DNA of 45,506 nt, taken from contig JANQJB010000120.1 in the NCBI GenBank assembly GCA_028281865.1, forward strand, positions 1 to 45,506. The letters run 5' to 3'. The stretch comes from Marinagarivorans sp. (GTDB taxonomy: Bacteria > Pseudomonadota > Gammaproteobacteria > Pseudomonadales > Cellvibrionaceae). The notes beneath the pieces were generated by a model. It was not told the DNA's origin. It did no database searches and saw only the letters and a list, made by a program, of their open reading frames with translations. This document shows, in pieces, positions 33,363 through 42,211 of this stretch (its first letter is position 1; each line of letters opens with the position of its first letter). The position numbers and the translations under genes are program-made.

Positions 33363-33780
33363 CCGTTTTCTTAAATATATTGAAAAACAAATTACTAAAG
33401 CATGATTTAAGCGAGCCTGAATTTAGATAGAAAGGCCAAAAAACGTCGCCTTATTTGCTTGGCTTAAAACAACACCACTCATTCGCTGAGCAATATCAGT
33501 ACCAAGTCGTTAGATCTGGATGGAAGGTTTAAAAGTAGTGCAAAAGGTCAAACTCGCACTAACCGACAGAGGCTTTTTGGGGCTTTCGACAGCAAAGCAC
33601 GTATAAATTTGTCTTTAAAACGAGGGGAGAGCAGTTTTTGGCACCAAAAAAACACACAGTGCACCAACTAAAGCACCACAAGAAAACATAATTACTTTGA
33701 AAGAGGCTATCTTAGAGCACCATATTGTAGGCGACTCTATAAAAAATTCACCATAAAGGTGCAATTCATCCCATAAATAC
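33363..33780. other. Intergenic region
   Basis: It should contain the promoter of the siroheme reductase operon on the right side of that gene. An open frame on the minus strand (33615-33860) encodes one hydrophobic helix but overlaps the DUF1501 end and has no family I know. No clear terminator. Confidence 0.4.
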
Positions 33781-35055
33781 TCACGAATCCTGAAACCCAA
33801 GTAAAGCAAACCCATTATCCTCAATCGGATATCGCGACGTAAGCGTGGAATCGATTTCAAGCAAACGCCTTAGCTCCAGTTGCAAATCCAGCGACGTTAT
33901 TTCCCTACCTGCCTCATCCGGTAGAAGGGTTGTCGGGTTGATTGTAAGACGGTTGTACCAGTCATCTGTTGCTTGGATCACTCGATCACCGGCAATGCGT
34001 TTACTCATTACAATCAAACTGGTGGTGTAAATATCATCTTTGCCATTTTCTTGATTATAGAAAGGTCCTCGACCACCTTCAGATGCTAAGAGCACAGTGA
34101 GTTTATCTGCATAGCCATAGGTCTCGGCCGCATCCCATAAGGTGTTAACAGAATCAATGACGATTTGTAGATTGCGCCATTGGGCGTTGTCATTATTCGT
34201 ATGTGAATCGAAGGAACCGGGATAATAAATATTGCCGCCGAGCGACATGCCGGAAGCGAGTGCGGCAGAAACAATTTCGGCCTGGCCTTTCATTCCGTTG
34301 CTAATGGAGGCCGGCGCATAATTTAGCAGGTTCGCAACATTAGCGGCCGGATCGCTAAGCGACGCGTAGAGCTGCCCCAAGCCTCGCTGCCTTGAGACCA
34401 AAGCCTGTTCACTTTGATGCTGAGTAATCGCACGCAACCGCGCGCTTTTGATAAGAGCCGCAGCGCCGTCGCTTTGTGTTGTATTGGTTTTCGTTACCAA
34501 GTTAATTGCATCCAGGTCACTCAAACGTGTGACCGCCAACAAGCCTTGAGTGGAATCGCCAATCGGACCGCTACCAAAACTAATAAATCCGTTACTCATC
34601 GAAGGTCCGTGGGTTTGCGTGGTAAGTGCGCTGATAGAGGGGTATTCGGTCAAGCCGGATGTCGCTGCTTGCATGCCCTTAGGGTGCCCGCCGGAAACTT
34701 CGATACCATTAATCACAACCATTTTATCGCGATGAGAATTAAAGAAGGTATCAAACGCGCCGGTATCTTCGGCGTAATCGGTATCGATCGGCGCGTAGCG
34801 AATAGGACTACCCGAGCCTTCTCCCCCCGCCGTTTTTATCGCGGAAGAGGAAAATAAATTAATCTTGCCACCGTGCTCGGGCGACTCGGTATCGCCTTTT
34901 GGGTCGCACAGCATTGTCGCATCCCATCCACCTTTAGCCGCAACGGTAACAACCATATGGTTTGGCTCCGCTGCGAAAACTTTTTTGGAAACGATAGGCG
35001 TGACCAAGCTTAAACCGGTAGTCGAGAGCAGGTGCATAAAGTCGCGACGTTTCAT
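33781..35055 (-). CDS. DUF1501 protein with Tat signal
   Basis: 424 residues. The N-terminus has a twin-arginine signal, KRRDFMHLL followed by a hydrophobic stretch and cleavage near VFAAE (about residue 29), so the folded protein is exported by Tat. The mature part has VTVAAKGGWDATMLCDPKG and NGIEVSGGHPKGMQAATSG, typical of DUF1501 (sulfatase/alkaline phosphatase-like fold), ending with the TVLLASEGGRGP block, which corresponds to the family's E-F-G-R type motif. Function unknown in bacteria; the family is usually paired with a DUF1800 or DUF1592/1588 c-type cytochrome gene, here the lipoprotein cytochrome 24 bases upstream. Confidence 0.85.
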   Translation of the reverse strand: MKRRDFMHLLSTTGLSLVTPIVSKKVFAAEPNHMVVTVAAKGGWDATMLCDPKGDTESPEHGGKINLFSSSAIKTAGGEGSGSPIRYAPIDTDYAEDTGAFDTFFNSHRDKMVVINGIEVSGGHPKGMQAATSGLTEYPSISALTTQTHGPSMSNGFISFGSGPIGDSTQGLLAVTRLSDLDAINLVTKTNTTQSDGAAALIKSARLRAITQHQSEQALVSRQRGLGQLYASLSDPAANVANLLNYAPASISNGMKGQAEIVSAALASGMSLGGNIYYPGSFDSHTNNDNAQWRNLQIVIDSVNTLWDAAETYGYADKLTVLLASEGGRGPFYNQENGKDDIYTTSLIVMSKRIAGDRVIQATDDWYNRLTINPTTLLPDEAGREITSLDLQLELRRLLEIDSTLTSRYPIEDNGFALLGFQDS

Positions 35056-35079
35056 TTTTTCTCTCTCTTTTTTCTGCGG

Positions 35080-37362
35080 TTACAGGTTGGTAAAGTGATA
35101 GTCGGCTAGCATATAGGTGAGTACTGCTGCCCAAGCCATTTTTATATGACGGTCGTCGCCAGCGAGTTTATGGCATTGGTTATACTGCGACACATTTTCA
35201 GTTACATTTAAATCGTACACGTCGATGAGTAAGTCGTAGGCCTCATCGACAAAAAATTCGTTCACGTCAAAAGTTTTACCCCACAACAACCAAAGCATAT
35301 TTTTAATTGTTTCGCGTATGCTCGCTTCATTTTCAGCGGGAATATCGGTACTCGAAATCTGCGAGAAAAAAAGTCGACTTTCGGCATCGCGACTAAAATC
35401 GGCAACCATCGCTTCGCAGCCGATATCGAAGGCCAATAATTCCTGTACGGCAATAGTAAAACCATTTGCGTCGCGCAGTCGCTCAGTGACATCATCACTG
35501 TTAACACCACCGAGCATAACCGAGAGTTGGCCGGCTAAACCCAATGATGTTTCGAGGTAATCATCACCCCATTCGAATTCGTCACCGACTAAAATAGCAA
35601 TTTTCCGAGCAAAAGTTTCGGGTGAAACAATTGAGCTGCTGCCACCAAAATAATTAAAAACACTGGCAGTTTCATTTTCGTTTAAGCCTTCAATGTAGGG
35701 CGCAATATTAGCGCTGATCGTGCTTTTTGCTTGATAAAGGTCGCTCATGATCATCGCTTTAACCAGTGCATCAATTTGATAACCGGAGTCAATAAACACC
35801 TTGGACCAATATTGAAAATAGCGTTGTTGTAAATGATAAATCGCAACATTTTCAGGCAGGCTTGCATGATTTACGCGGACCGCGTCCTGACCAAAAATTC
35901 CTTCAAATACAGTGCGCACAACGGCGCTAGCAAATCGCGGATCGTTGGCAACGGCATTGGCTAAAAATACCAGCGGCGACTCAGTACTTTCATCGGGCTG
36001 GAGCTGGTCTTTTACACCGGCCGCGGGAAACGACTCGGGCCAGGCGTTGGTGGCTTGGGGACTATACTGACCATATAAAGCCCCCCTTTCACCGGTAAAG
36101 TCTTTAAAACCGGAGGCGACTGAGTCGAGCACAAGGTGGCAAGCTCTACAGCGAGTGTCACTGAGAATATCGGTACCGGCTTCTGCATCAGCCGAGGCAA
36201 CTACTTCGCCACCGAGTGACGCGACATCGGTATCAAGAAATAAATCCAAGACAGCTTTTGCCCTTTTGCGCTGACGATTCGAGGGATTAAAACCATGTTC
36301 TTCCATAAAGCTTACGGTGCTTATAATGCCAGCTTGTGGTCTTATCTCAGGGTCAACGTAACGGGGTGTAAATTCAGTAAAGCCGGTAAAATCGTAAACG
36401 TCGTAGGCGAAAAAATCATAGGCCATGTCGGTAATATTATTTGTCATCGTGTAATTCGCAGTGAGGATTTCACGAAAATCAATATCCTCACGCGTTACAT
36501 ATCTCACCAGCTCGACGGGCTCGCGTTGGTGACCAACAAAAACTTTGCCCGGATTGTAATTTATCGTGTTATCAACACGTCGCCACCATTGATCCGGCGC
36601 ACCCGGTGTTGCAGCCGCGAAAGTCGCAACCACTTTTAGCGATACGTTTGCTGCCAGCGGATCGTTATAAATTTCCCACATACGTTGAGCGAATACGTCT
36701 TCATCCAAAAGCGCATCGACAATACTGGCTAAACCGCTTTCGCCTTGCATATTGACCAGCAGTTCTTCGCTTTCAGTAGGCAGCCGCCCTCCAAGATTCA
36801 TTGCAGCTGAATGCAATGTTTCTAACAGAGGTCGTTTCTCAAAAAGATCTATTTCATTTTGGCTCTCGCAAGTTTCGGCGCGATACGCGCTTAGGTAATC
36901 GGCAATTTGAGTCGCGCAGGTATTGTCGCATTGCTCGCTTACATCCATCGGCATGGTTGTTTCAATAAGCGAAACAAGCGCTGAGTAATCGGTTGTGACC
37001 ACGGGGCCATAAGCGTGGCCTTCATTATTTGCGCCATGGCACTTCGCACATTGCTTAGCCCAAAGGTCTTTTCCGGGCATGGCATACACTTCTTCCGGCA
37101 TGTAATAAACATTGCAGGGACCGGTGTAAGCTTTGGCTACAGTGCCGCTACTACTGCTGGAAGAGTTGCTGGAGGAAGACGAACTACTCGAGGAACTACT
37201 AGAAGAGGACGAACTGCTCGATGATGAACTCGTGCTTCCAGAGTCATCGTTATCCTGCACTTCACCGCTACAGGCCTGCAGCAGCAGTGCAACAAGTAAT
37301 AGCGATACAATTTTAAAGGGCCTAAAATGGCTTAAGGCTGTATGAGATACATCACTCAACAT
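35080..37362 (-). CDS. Di-haem cytochrome c lipoprotein with poly-Ser linker (DUF1592/DUF1588-like)
   Basis: About 760 residues from ATG 37362, chosen because GAGAG lies just upstream and a lipoprotein signal follows (lipobox LLLQAC); an in-frame TTG at 37398 is the alternative. After the Cys comes a long, almost pure serine linker, a hallmark of exported proteins of the Saccharophagus/Teredinibacter group. A class I cytochrome c domain follows with CAKCH and the Met ligand in TTMPMD. Near the middle a second haem motif CRACH with LDSVASGFKDF resembles DUF1588. Probably anchored in the outer membrane and passing electrons with its Tat-exported DUF1501 partner; the substrate is unknown. Confidence 0.8.
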   Translation of the reverse strand: MLSDVSHTALSHFRPFKIVSLLLVALLLQACSGEVQDNDDSGSTSSSSSSSSSSSSSSSSSSSSSNSSSSSSGTVAKAYTGPCNVYYMPEEVYAMPGKDLWAKQCAKCHGANNEGHAYGPVVTTDYSALVSLIETTMPMDVSEQCDNTCATQIADYLSAYRAETCESQNEIDLFEKRPLLETLHSAAMNLGGRLPTESEELLVNMQGESGLASIVDALLDEDVFAQRMWEIYNDPLAANVSLKVVATFAAATPGAPDQWWRRVDNTINYNPGKVFVGHQREPVELVRYVTREDIDFREILTANYTMTNNITDMAYDFFAYDVYDFTGFTEFTPRYVDPEIRPQAGIISTVSFMEEHGFNPSNRQRKRAKAVLDLFLDTDVASLGGEVVASADAEAGTDILSDTRCRACHLVLDSVASGFKDFTGERGALYGQYSPQATNAWPESFPAAGVKDQLQPDESTESPLVFLANAVANDPRFASAVVRTVFEGIFGQDAVRVNHASLPENVAIYHLQQRYFQYWSKVFIDSGYQIDALVKAMIMSDLYQAKSTISANIAPYIEGLNENETASVFNYFGGSSSIVSPETFARKIAILVGDEFEWGDDYLETSLGLAGQLSVMLGGVNSDDVTERLRDANGFTIAVQELLAFDIGCEAMVADFSRDAESRLFFSQISSTDIPAENEASIRETIKNMLWLLWGKTFDVNEFFVDEAYDLLIDVYDLNVTENVSQYNQCHKLAGDDRHIKMAWAAVLTYMLADYHFTNL

Positions 37363-37398
37363 TTGAGTACTCTCGGTTTGGTTAATTTTGGCGGGCAA

Positions 37399-37877
37399 AA
37401 TTAGGTCTGGCTAACCATCTGTTAATTATGGATGTTTTCTTTCTCAATCTTTAACTCAAAGTTGATAAAGGGCTCTTGTTAGCTGACGGGTAAATGGAGA
37501 ATCAATAACTTGAGCAAGCTAATAATATTTAAATGTAATACAGTGAAATGTCCTAAAAAAATGGACTAAGAAATTAAATATCTTTAGGTTTGTATTTCTT
37601 ATTTTTTTATAAGTTTTGTTGCTCAAAGATAAAAAGGTATAATTATTCGGCAAGATGGACACCCTCGATAAGCGCAAGGAGTGCGAAACAGCCCTCCTAA
37701 ATTACTGGTATTAAGACGCTTTTAGACGAAACCGAGGTGTCCAATGCAGTATGTTAATGGTCCTTGTGTCCGTTATATTTTAGTTAGGCTCTAGTCAAAA
37801 ATGCTTTCCGCATCGCCAAAGATAGAAACATATAAATTGCTCGGCCAAGTCGTTACGGGTAAACGAGAAAGGAACTT
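37399..37877. other. Intergenic region with an IS-end-like remnant
   Basis: No gene seen. AT-rich divergent promoter region for the cytochrome lipoprotein (minus) and acyltransferase (plus) genes. An 88-bp segment with inverted ends lies at 37656-37743. GAAAGGA just before 37878 is the acyltransferase ribosome-binding site. Confidence 0.5.
37656..37743. mobile_element. 88-bp remnant with TG...CA inverted ends
   Basis: TGGACACCCTCG (37656-37667) and CGAGGTGTCCA (37733-37743) are inverted repeats apart from one extra C. The TG...CA termini are of the kind seen in IS3-family elements. The interior has no transposase. No target-site duplication is visible, so it may be a MITE or a decayed end pair. 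Confidence 0.4.
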
Positions 37878-39020
37878 ATGGGAAAAGATATAACAGAGAG
37901 ATACTTCTATATTGACTTTTTAAGAGTTGCTGCGATTTTAATGATGTTCGTTTACCATGTGAACATGATATTCGTGTCTGAGTGGGGTTGGCATATAAAA
38001 GACACAAGTCAAAGCAATGTGTTAATGGAGCTCAACTACTGGATGCAGTTTTTTAGAATGCCATTGCTATTCTTTGTTTCAGGTTTTATTACCTGCATTC
38101 TACTTGAAAAATTGAGTACGCTAAAGTTTATAATTCAGCGGTTTAACCGACTCATAATACCCACAATAATCTGGACGTTCGTACTTGTAGCCCCTCAAAT
38201 ATATTTTGAACGCAAGCTTCAAGGTGTAGAATTCAACTATCTTGAATTCTACGGAACCTTTTTAGAATTTGAATTATATCCAACGGGTAATTTCCATTGG
38301 CTACATTTGTGGTTTATTCCTTATCTTTTTGTCTACAACCTAATATCTATTCCCGTATTTCGCGCTTTACAAAGCTATATTAGTACTACCGTTTCTGGAA
38401 TATTTAATAAAAATATCCCGTTTTTAGTTTGTATTTTTTTCGCTATTGCCATACTCCCCTATACACTACTGAGTGTGCACTACCCTGTTACATACGACCT
38501 CATTCATGATTATGCCAGACACGCTCAGTTCATTCCCTTTGTACTTGCAGGAGTACTGGCATATAAATATAAACCAATAATGGACTTCCTTGAGGAAAAG
38601 AGATCCGTAATCTTACGCTTAGCTTTCCTATCGATTGTCATAATTAACATTGTGCGATGGAATGGCCTAGAACCAAAAAACATTTTTGAGGATTGGTTGA
38701 GCCAGCCAATATCTTATTGTTTTTTAGTTTTACTAAATTTTAATTCCTGGCTATGGGTGTTGGCGTTGCTAGGCTACGGAAAAAGATACTTAAACTCAGG
38801 TAGTAAGGCGCTAACCTATTGCAACAAAGCTGTATATCCATTTTATATATTGCATCAAACGGTAATAGTAGTATTAGCTTACTACGTAGTTCAAACGGCA
38901 GACAACGCTGCATTTAAGTATATCTTTTTACTCGTAGTCTGCTTTCTTGTTAGCGCGACTTTCTATCATTTATATATCCGTCCCTTTAAGTATGTGAGGT
39001 TTTTGTTCGGTGCAAAATAG
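37878..39020 (+). CDS. Acyltransferase 3 family membrane protein
   Basis: 380 residues with about ten membrane helices. The family motif is at the start: IDFLRVAAILMMFVYHVNMIF, whose His (about residue 25) is the catalytic candidate. The arrangement RFNRLIIPTIIWT and the later HLWFIPYLFVYN (a second conserved His/Trp region) with a last part YPFYILHQTVIVVLAY fits OafA/MdoC-type O-acyltransferases, which move acyl groups from cytoplasmic acyl-CoA to extracytoplasmic glycans or lipids. It is monocistronic; GAAAGGA precedes ATG. Target unknown; a surface glycan or a periplasmic glucan are possibilities. Confidence 0.85.
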   Translation: MGKDITERYFYIDFLRVAAILMMFVYHVNMIFVSEWGWHIKDTSQSNVLMELNYWMQFFRMPLLFFVSGFITCILLEKLSTLKFIIQRFNRLIIPTIIWTFVLVAPQIYFERKLQGVEFNYLEFYGTFLEFELYPTGNFHWLHLWFIPYLFVYNLISIPVFRALQSYISTTVSGIFNKNIPFLVCIFFAIAILPYTLLSVHYPVTYDLIHDYARHAQFIPFVLAGVLAYKYKPIMDFLEEKRSVILRLAFLSIVIINIVRWNGLEPKNIFEDWLSQPISYCFLVLLNFNSWLWVLALLGYGKRYLNSGSKALTYCNKAVYPFYILHQTVIVVLAYYVVQTADNAAFKYIFLLVVCFLVSATFYHLYIRPFKYVRFLFGAK

Positions 39021-39041
39021 CGCATTAAACTGTGTTGCTTT

Positions 39042-39395
39042 TTACAACTCCGAAATAATATCGAAACCACCGTATATCAAGCGTTTACCATCAAATGGCA
39101 TGGGGTTATTTTCGGAGCTCATGCGTTCATCCTCCATTACTTTTTGCATGCCTTTGTTCCGTGTTTCTGCATCAGGCCATATAATCCAAGAAAATACAAC
39201 AACCTCACCGGGCTCTAGTTTAACTGCCATCGGAAATGAGGTCACCTCACCGTCGGGCACATCGTCACCCCAACAGTCGACTATTTTTAATGCGCCATAT
39301 TCCTTAAAAATCTCGGCGCAAATTTCCGTATGTTTAATAAAAGCACTTTTATTTTCTTCAGGCACTGCTGCTACAAAGCCATCGATATAAGACAT
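39042..39395 (-). CDS. DUF1428 family protein (YbaA-like)
   Basis: 117 residues of the DUF1428 family (E. coli YbaA): it begins YIDGFVAAVPEENKSAFIKH, has VDCWGDDVPDGEVTSFPMAV, SWIIWPDAETRNKGMQKVMED and ends PFDGKRLIYGGFDIISEL. These are small dimeric alpha/beta-barrel (ferredoxin-like) proteins with no established activity. It follows the YciI gene on the same strand after a 78-base spacer and is the last gene of the ECF-sigma cluster. GAGGAG upstream of ATG gives a strong ribosome-binding site. It is probably controlled with the YciI genes, as DUF1428 and YciI often co-occur in ECF42 loci. Confidence 0.85.
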   Translation of the reverse strand: MSYIDGFVAAVPEENKSAFIKHTEICAEIFKEYGALKIVDCWGDDVPDGEVTSFPMAVKLEPGEVVVFSWIIWPDAETRNKGMQKVMEDERMSSENNPMPFDGKRLIYGGFDIISEL

Positions 39396-39473
39396 AATCG
39401 TTCTCCTCGTTGATACATTTCAGTGTTTTATCAGTTAACTTAAATTGTGTTGTTTTAACTCAAACTTACTTTT

Positions 39474-39812
39474 TTAAAGCATTTCAATTGGGCGAATTTC
39501 TACCGTACCTTTTTTGGCAGGTGGTAAACGTTTGGCGATTTCAATGGCTTCGTCCAAGTGTTCGACGTCAATAATATAGTATCCGCCAAGTTGCTCTCGC
39601 GTTTCCGCAAAAGGGCCATCGGTAATTTCGCATTGGTTATTACGAATACGTAAACTCGTCGCCGTTGAAACTGACTTTAGCGGTGCCGCCGATATATACT
39701 TTCCGGCTTCTTCCAGCTCATCACAAATCGCTAAGGACTGAGTTAAACACTCGTCTATCTCGGCCTGCGTCCAAGAATTTTCATCGCTATAAATTAACAA
39801 CATAAATTGCAT
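39474..39812 (-). CDS. YciI family (DGPF domain) protein
   Basis: 112 residues. Classical DGPF signature: MQFMLLIYSDENSW at the start and ITDGPFAETREQLGGYYIIDV in the centre, followed by AKRLPPAKKGTVEIRPI. YciI/DGPF proteins fold as ferredoxin-like dimers and are the standard neighbours of ECF42 sigma factors. Their biochemical role is unknown. It lies 15 bases after the YciI-NTF2 fusion gene, so both come from the same transcript. Confidence 0.9.
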   Translation of the reverse strand: MQFMLLIYSDENSWTQAEIDECLTQSLAICDELEEAGKYISAAPLKSVSTATSLRIRNNQCEITDGPFAETREQLGGYYIIDVEHLDEAIEIAKRLPPAKKGTVEIRPIEML

Positions 39813-39827
39813 AAGAGCTCCTAAATT

Positions 39828-40661
39828 CTATGCTTGGGAATAATCGGGTGCGTCGATATTTTCCGGGTCTTTGATAAACCAGGCTTTATTGTCCATCGGG
39901 TTGAACGGTACGGAAACATGTTCGTGCGTAACCTTCCACAAGCCGTTTATTTTTTCAAAACCAATCGTAACTCGCATCCATGTCTGTGCAGCCGAGTGAT
40001 TGGGGTCTGCGGTAATAAAATGATGTAGGCCGCAAACAAAAGCGGTTTCGCCGGCAACGTGAACCGTTAAATCTTGATGCTCAGATTTAAATTTATCAGG
40101 AAAATAAGGCAAACACGCTTCCCATGTTTCTCGTATCGCATCGGTGCCGATGACTTTATAGGGTGGAATAGCATCAAACAAAACAGTTTCGTCGGTGTAA
40201 TTAGCACAAATGCCGTCAAGATCTTTATTCTCGAGTGCTGTTGACCATCGCTCTATTAATTTTCGAATACGTGCTCGATCAATTTTGGCGTTACTCTCCT
40301 GAATTTTTTGATTGATATTCTCGTCCGCAGGTCGAATTTCAAAAGGCCCTGTCCTTAAACCGGGGTGGTTAGAAACCAGACGTATTGCTTCATTTAAATC
40401 CGATGCTTCTAAAAGCAAAATCCCGCCCAAAATTTCTTTGGTTTCGATATAGGGGCCGTCGGTCACCTCTACCTGATCATTTTTATGGCGCAACGTTACA
40501 GCACTGGACAAATCCCCCATCGCCTCACCTCCGCGGAAATATCCACCTAAACGCAGTTCATCATCATAACTGAAGCATTCCGCGATAATGGCTTCACCCT
40601 CTTCCGGCGTGTGAGCTTGCCAGGTCTCGGGGTCGAAGTAACCCATACAAATAAATTTCAT
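39828..40661 (-). CDS. YciI (DGPF) domain fused to SnoaL/NTF2-like domain
   Basis: 277 residues. Residues 1-115 form a DGPF domain (MKFICMGYFDPETW, VTDGPYIETKEILGGILLLEA, GPFEIRPA; F is replaced by Y in the name motif). A hinge (about 115-130) leads to a SnoaL/ketosteroid-isomerase-like domain (about 130-265): RKLIERWSTALENKDLDGICANYTDETVLFD, IRETWEACLPYFPDKF, VGETAFVC-like AGETAFVCGLHHF and WKVTHEHVSVPF. The second domain forms a cone-shaped ligand pocket in relatives. The gene is transcribed from a predicted ECF42 promoter just upstream, with AGGA before ATG. The fusion suggests that the DGPF part and an NTF2-like partner act together. Confidence 0.88.
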   Translation of the reverse strand: MKFICMGYFDPETWQAHTPEEGEAIIAECFSYDDELRLGGYFRGGEAMGDLSSAVTLRHKNDQVEVTDGPYIETKEILGGILLLEASDLNEAIRLVSNHPGLRTGPFEIRPADENINQKIQESNAKIDRARIRKLIERWSTALENKDLDGICANYTDETVLFDAIPPYKVIGTDAIRETWEACLPYFPDKFKSEHQDLTVHVAGETAFVCGLHHFITADPNHSAAQTWMRVTIGFEKINGLWKVTHEHVSVPFNPMDNKAWFIKDPENIDAPDYSQA

Positions 40662-40697
40662 TGCGTTTTCCTAGTTCGAGTTGGTTTTCCCTCTTTA

Positions 40698-40724
40698 GTC
40701 GAATAGCCTCACGCAAAATCGACA
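40698..40724 (-). promoter_or_regulatory. Predicted ECF42-dependent promoter
   Basis: Reading on the minus strand: TGTCGA (40724-40719), 17 bases, then CGAC (40701-40698), 36 bases before the start of the YciI-NTF2 gene. As I recall, ECF42 sigma factors recognise a TGTCGA -35 with a CGA-type -10, so this fits self-contained control by the sigma factor encoded directly upstream. Confidence 0.65.
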
Positions 40725-40741
40725 TTGGCTCTATAAATTTC

Positions 40742-41989
40742 TTATTTTTTTAATAAATTAATACGCCGCTCAATAAAACGCCGCTCAGCTTGCTGGTTCA
40801 CCAGGGTAAGCGCCAGTTGAAAAGCAGCCAATGCCTCGCACTCGCGTCCCGCACGCAACAGTAGCTCAGCCTTGGCCGAATGTGCTAAGTGGTAGTTTTG
40901 CAGCTGTCCGCGCTGCAGAATCGCATCAATAGCTTGGATACCTGACTCAAAATTGTCGCGCATTGCTAAGGCTACTGCTCGGTTCAACTCAATAACTGGC
41001 GAGGGGTTCACCTGCAGTAGCACTGTATAAAGTGCATAGATTTGCGCCCAATCGGTTTGCTCAGCGACATTGGCTTCCGCATGAACAGCGGCAATGGCGG
41101 CCTGCAGGCTGTAGCTACCAATGCGACCGGAACGCAGTGCTACACGCACTCGCTCTGAGCCCTCCTGGATCAAAGCTTGATCCCAGCGGCTGCGATCTTG
41201 GTCTTCAAGCAGCACGATATCACCGTGAACATCATGCCGAGTTTCACGGCGAGACTGATGTAATAGCATCAGCGCAAGCAAACCGCCGACTTCCGGGTCG
41301 GGCAATAAAGACTCCAGTAAACGCGCCAGCCGTATTGCCTCATTCGCTAGCTCTATACGAATTAAGGCTTCACCCTCAGAGGCACAATAACCCTCGTTAA
41401 ACACGAGATAAATAACAGCGAGCACCGCGTCCAAACGCTCAGCTAAAGCATTTTTATCGGGAATATTAAAAGGTATTTTTGCTTTGCGTATTTTTGCTTT
41501 TCCGCGCACGATCCTCTGTGCCATGGTTGAAGGTGAGACCAAAAAAGCACTTGCTATTTCTTCGGTCGTCAAACCGCAGACTTCTCTCAAGGTCAGTGGA
41601 ATTTGTACTTTAGAATCAATGGATGGATGGCAGCAGGTAAAAATCAAACGCAATTGATCGTCTTCGATGGTTTGCTCGGAAACCCTTGCATTAAATTGAT
41701 GGAGTTCTTCCAAATGCGAACCGATATCTTGCGTCATTTCATTGAAACGTTTACTTCTTCGCAAAGTATCGATAGCTTTGAAACGCGCCGTTGAAATTAG
41801 CCAGGCATCTGGCCTGTCGGGAATTCCTGAGCGTGGCCAGTCCTCCAAGGCCACCAAAAATGCATCGTGCAAAGTCTCTTCGGCTAGATCAAAATCGTTT
41901 AATAAACGGATTAAGGTCGCTTTTGCCTTGGGTGCGTATGCGCGGTATATCGTTTCTATTTTATCGGTATTCGCAAGCGAGTTTGACAT
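40742..41989 (-). CDS. ECF42-type RNA polymerase sigma factor
   Basis: 415 residues, longer than an ordinary ECF factor. Region 2 is visible as AEETLHDAFLVALEDWPRSGIPDRPDAWLISTARFKAIDTLRR (in parts), region 4 as LTLREVCGLTTEEIASAFLVSPSTMAQRIVRGKAKIR. The remaining 200 or so residues, starting LDAVLAVIYLVFNEGYCASEG, are the DUF6596/TPR-like C-terminal extension that defines the ECF42 group; no anti-sigma gene is present. The extension is thought to govern activity. The gene heads the unit with YciI-NTF2, YciI and DUF1428. No TGTCGA box precedes this gene itself, so it is probably not autoregulated from its own promoter. Confidence 0.92.
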   Translation of the reverse strand: MSNSLANTDKIETIYRAYAPKAKATLIRLLNDFDLAEETLHDAFLVALEDWPRSGIPDRPDAWLISTARFKAIDTLRRSKRFNEMTQDIGSHLEELHQFNARVSEQTIEDDQLRLIFTCCHPSIDSKVQIPLTLREVCGLTTEEIASAFLVSPSTMAQRIVRGKAKIRKAKIPFNIPDKNALAERLDAVLAVIYLVFNEGYCASEGEALIRIELANEAIRLARLLESLLPDPEVGGLLALMLLHQSRRETRHDVHGDIVLLEDQDRSRWDQALIQEGSERVRVALRSGRIGSYSLQAAIAAVHAEANVAEQTDWAQIYALYTVLLQVNPSPVIELNRAVALAMRDNFESGIQAIDAILQRGQLQNYHLAHSAKAELLLRAGRECEALAAFQLALTLVNQQAERRFIERRINLLKK

Positions 41990-42163
41990 TCTTTTGCATC
42001 GAACTATCTAAATCTGCTCCTACCTTAGCAAAGGAAGGAATTATTTTAAGTGCGGTAAGCCGCGATAAAATATAGCCGATGTAAAAACGCAAGATGAAGT
42101 TTTATCTAACGCGAATTAAATGAGGAAAACAAAAATAGCGGCGGCTGTTTGTACTAGAGCTTA

Positions 42164-42190
42164 TAAAAAGGGCGGCTAATTGGCCGCCCT
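42164..42190 (-). terminator. Intrinsic terminator of the TonB-dependent receptor gene
   Basis: On the minus strand AGGGCGGC-CAATTA-GCCGCCCT forms a perfect 8-bp G/C-rich stem followed by TTTTA. It lies 22 bases beyond the receptor stop codon. Confidence 0.88.
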
Positions 42191-42211
42191 CGTTCTATCA
42201 AGCTTAAATAA

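Noticed and set aside
33615-33860. 81-codon minus-strand frame with one hydrophobic helix
   Set aside because: Overlaps the 3' end of the DUF1501 gene in another frame and has no convincing start signal.
37133-37345. Open frame rich in Leu and Glu
   Set aside because: It is the antisense shadow of the poly-Ser linker coding sequence.
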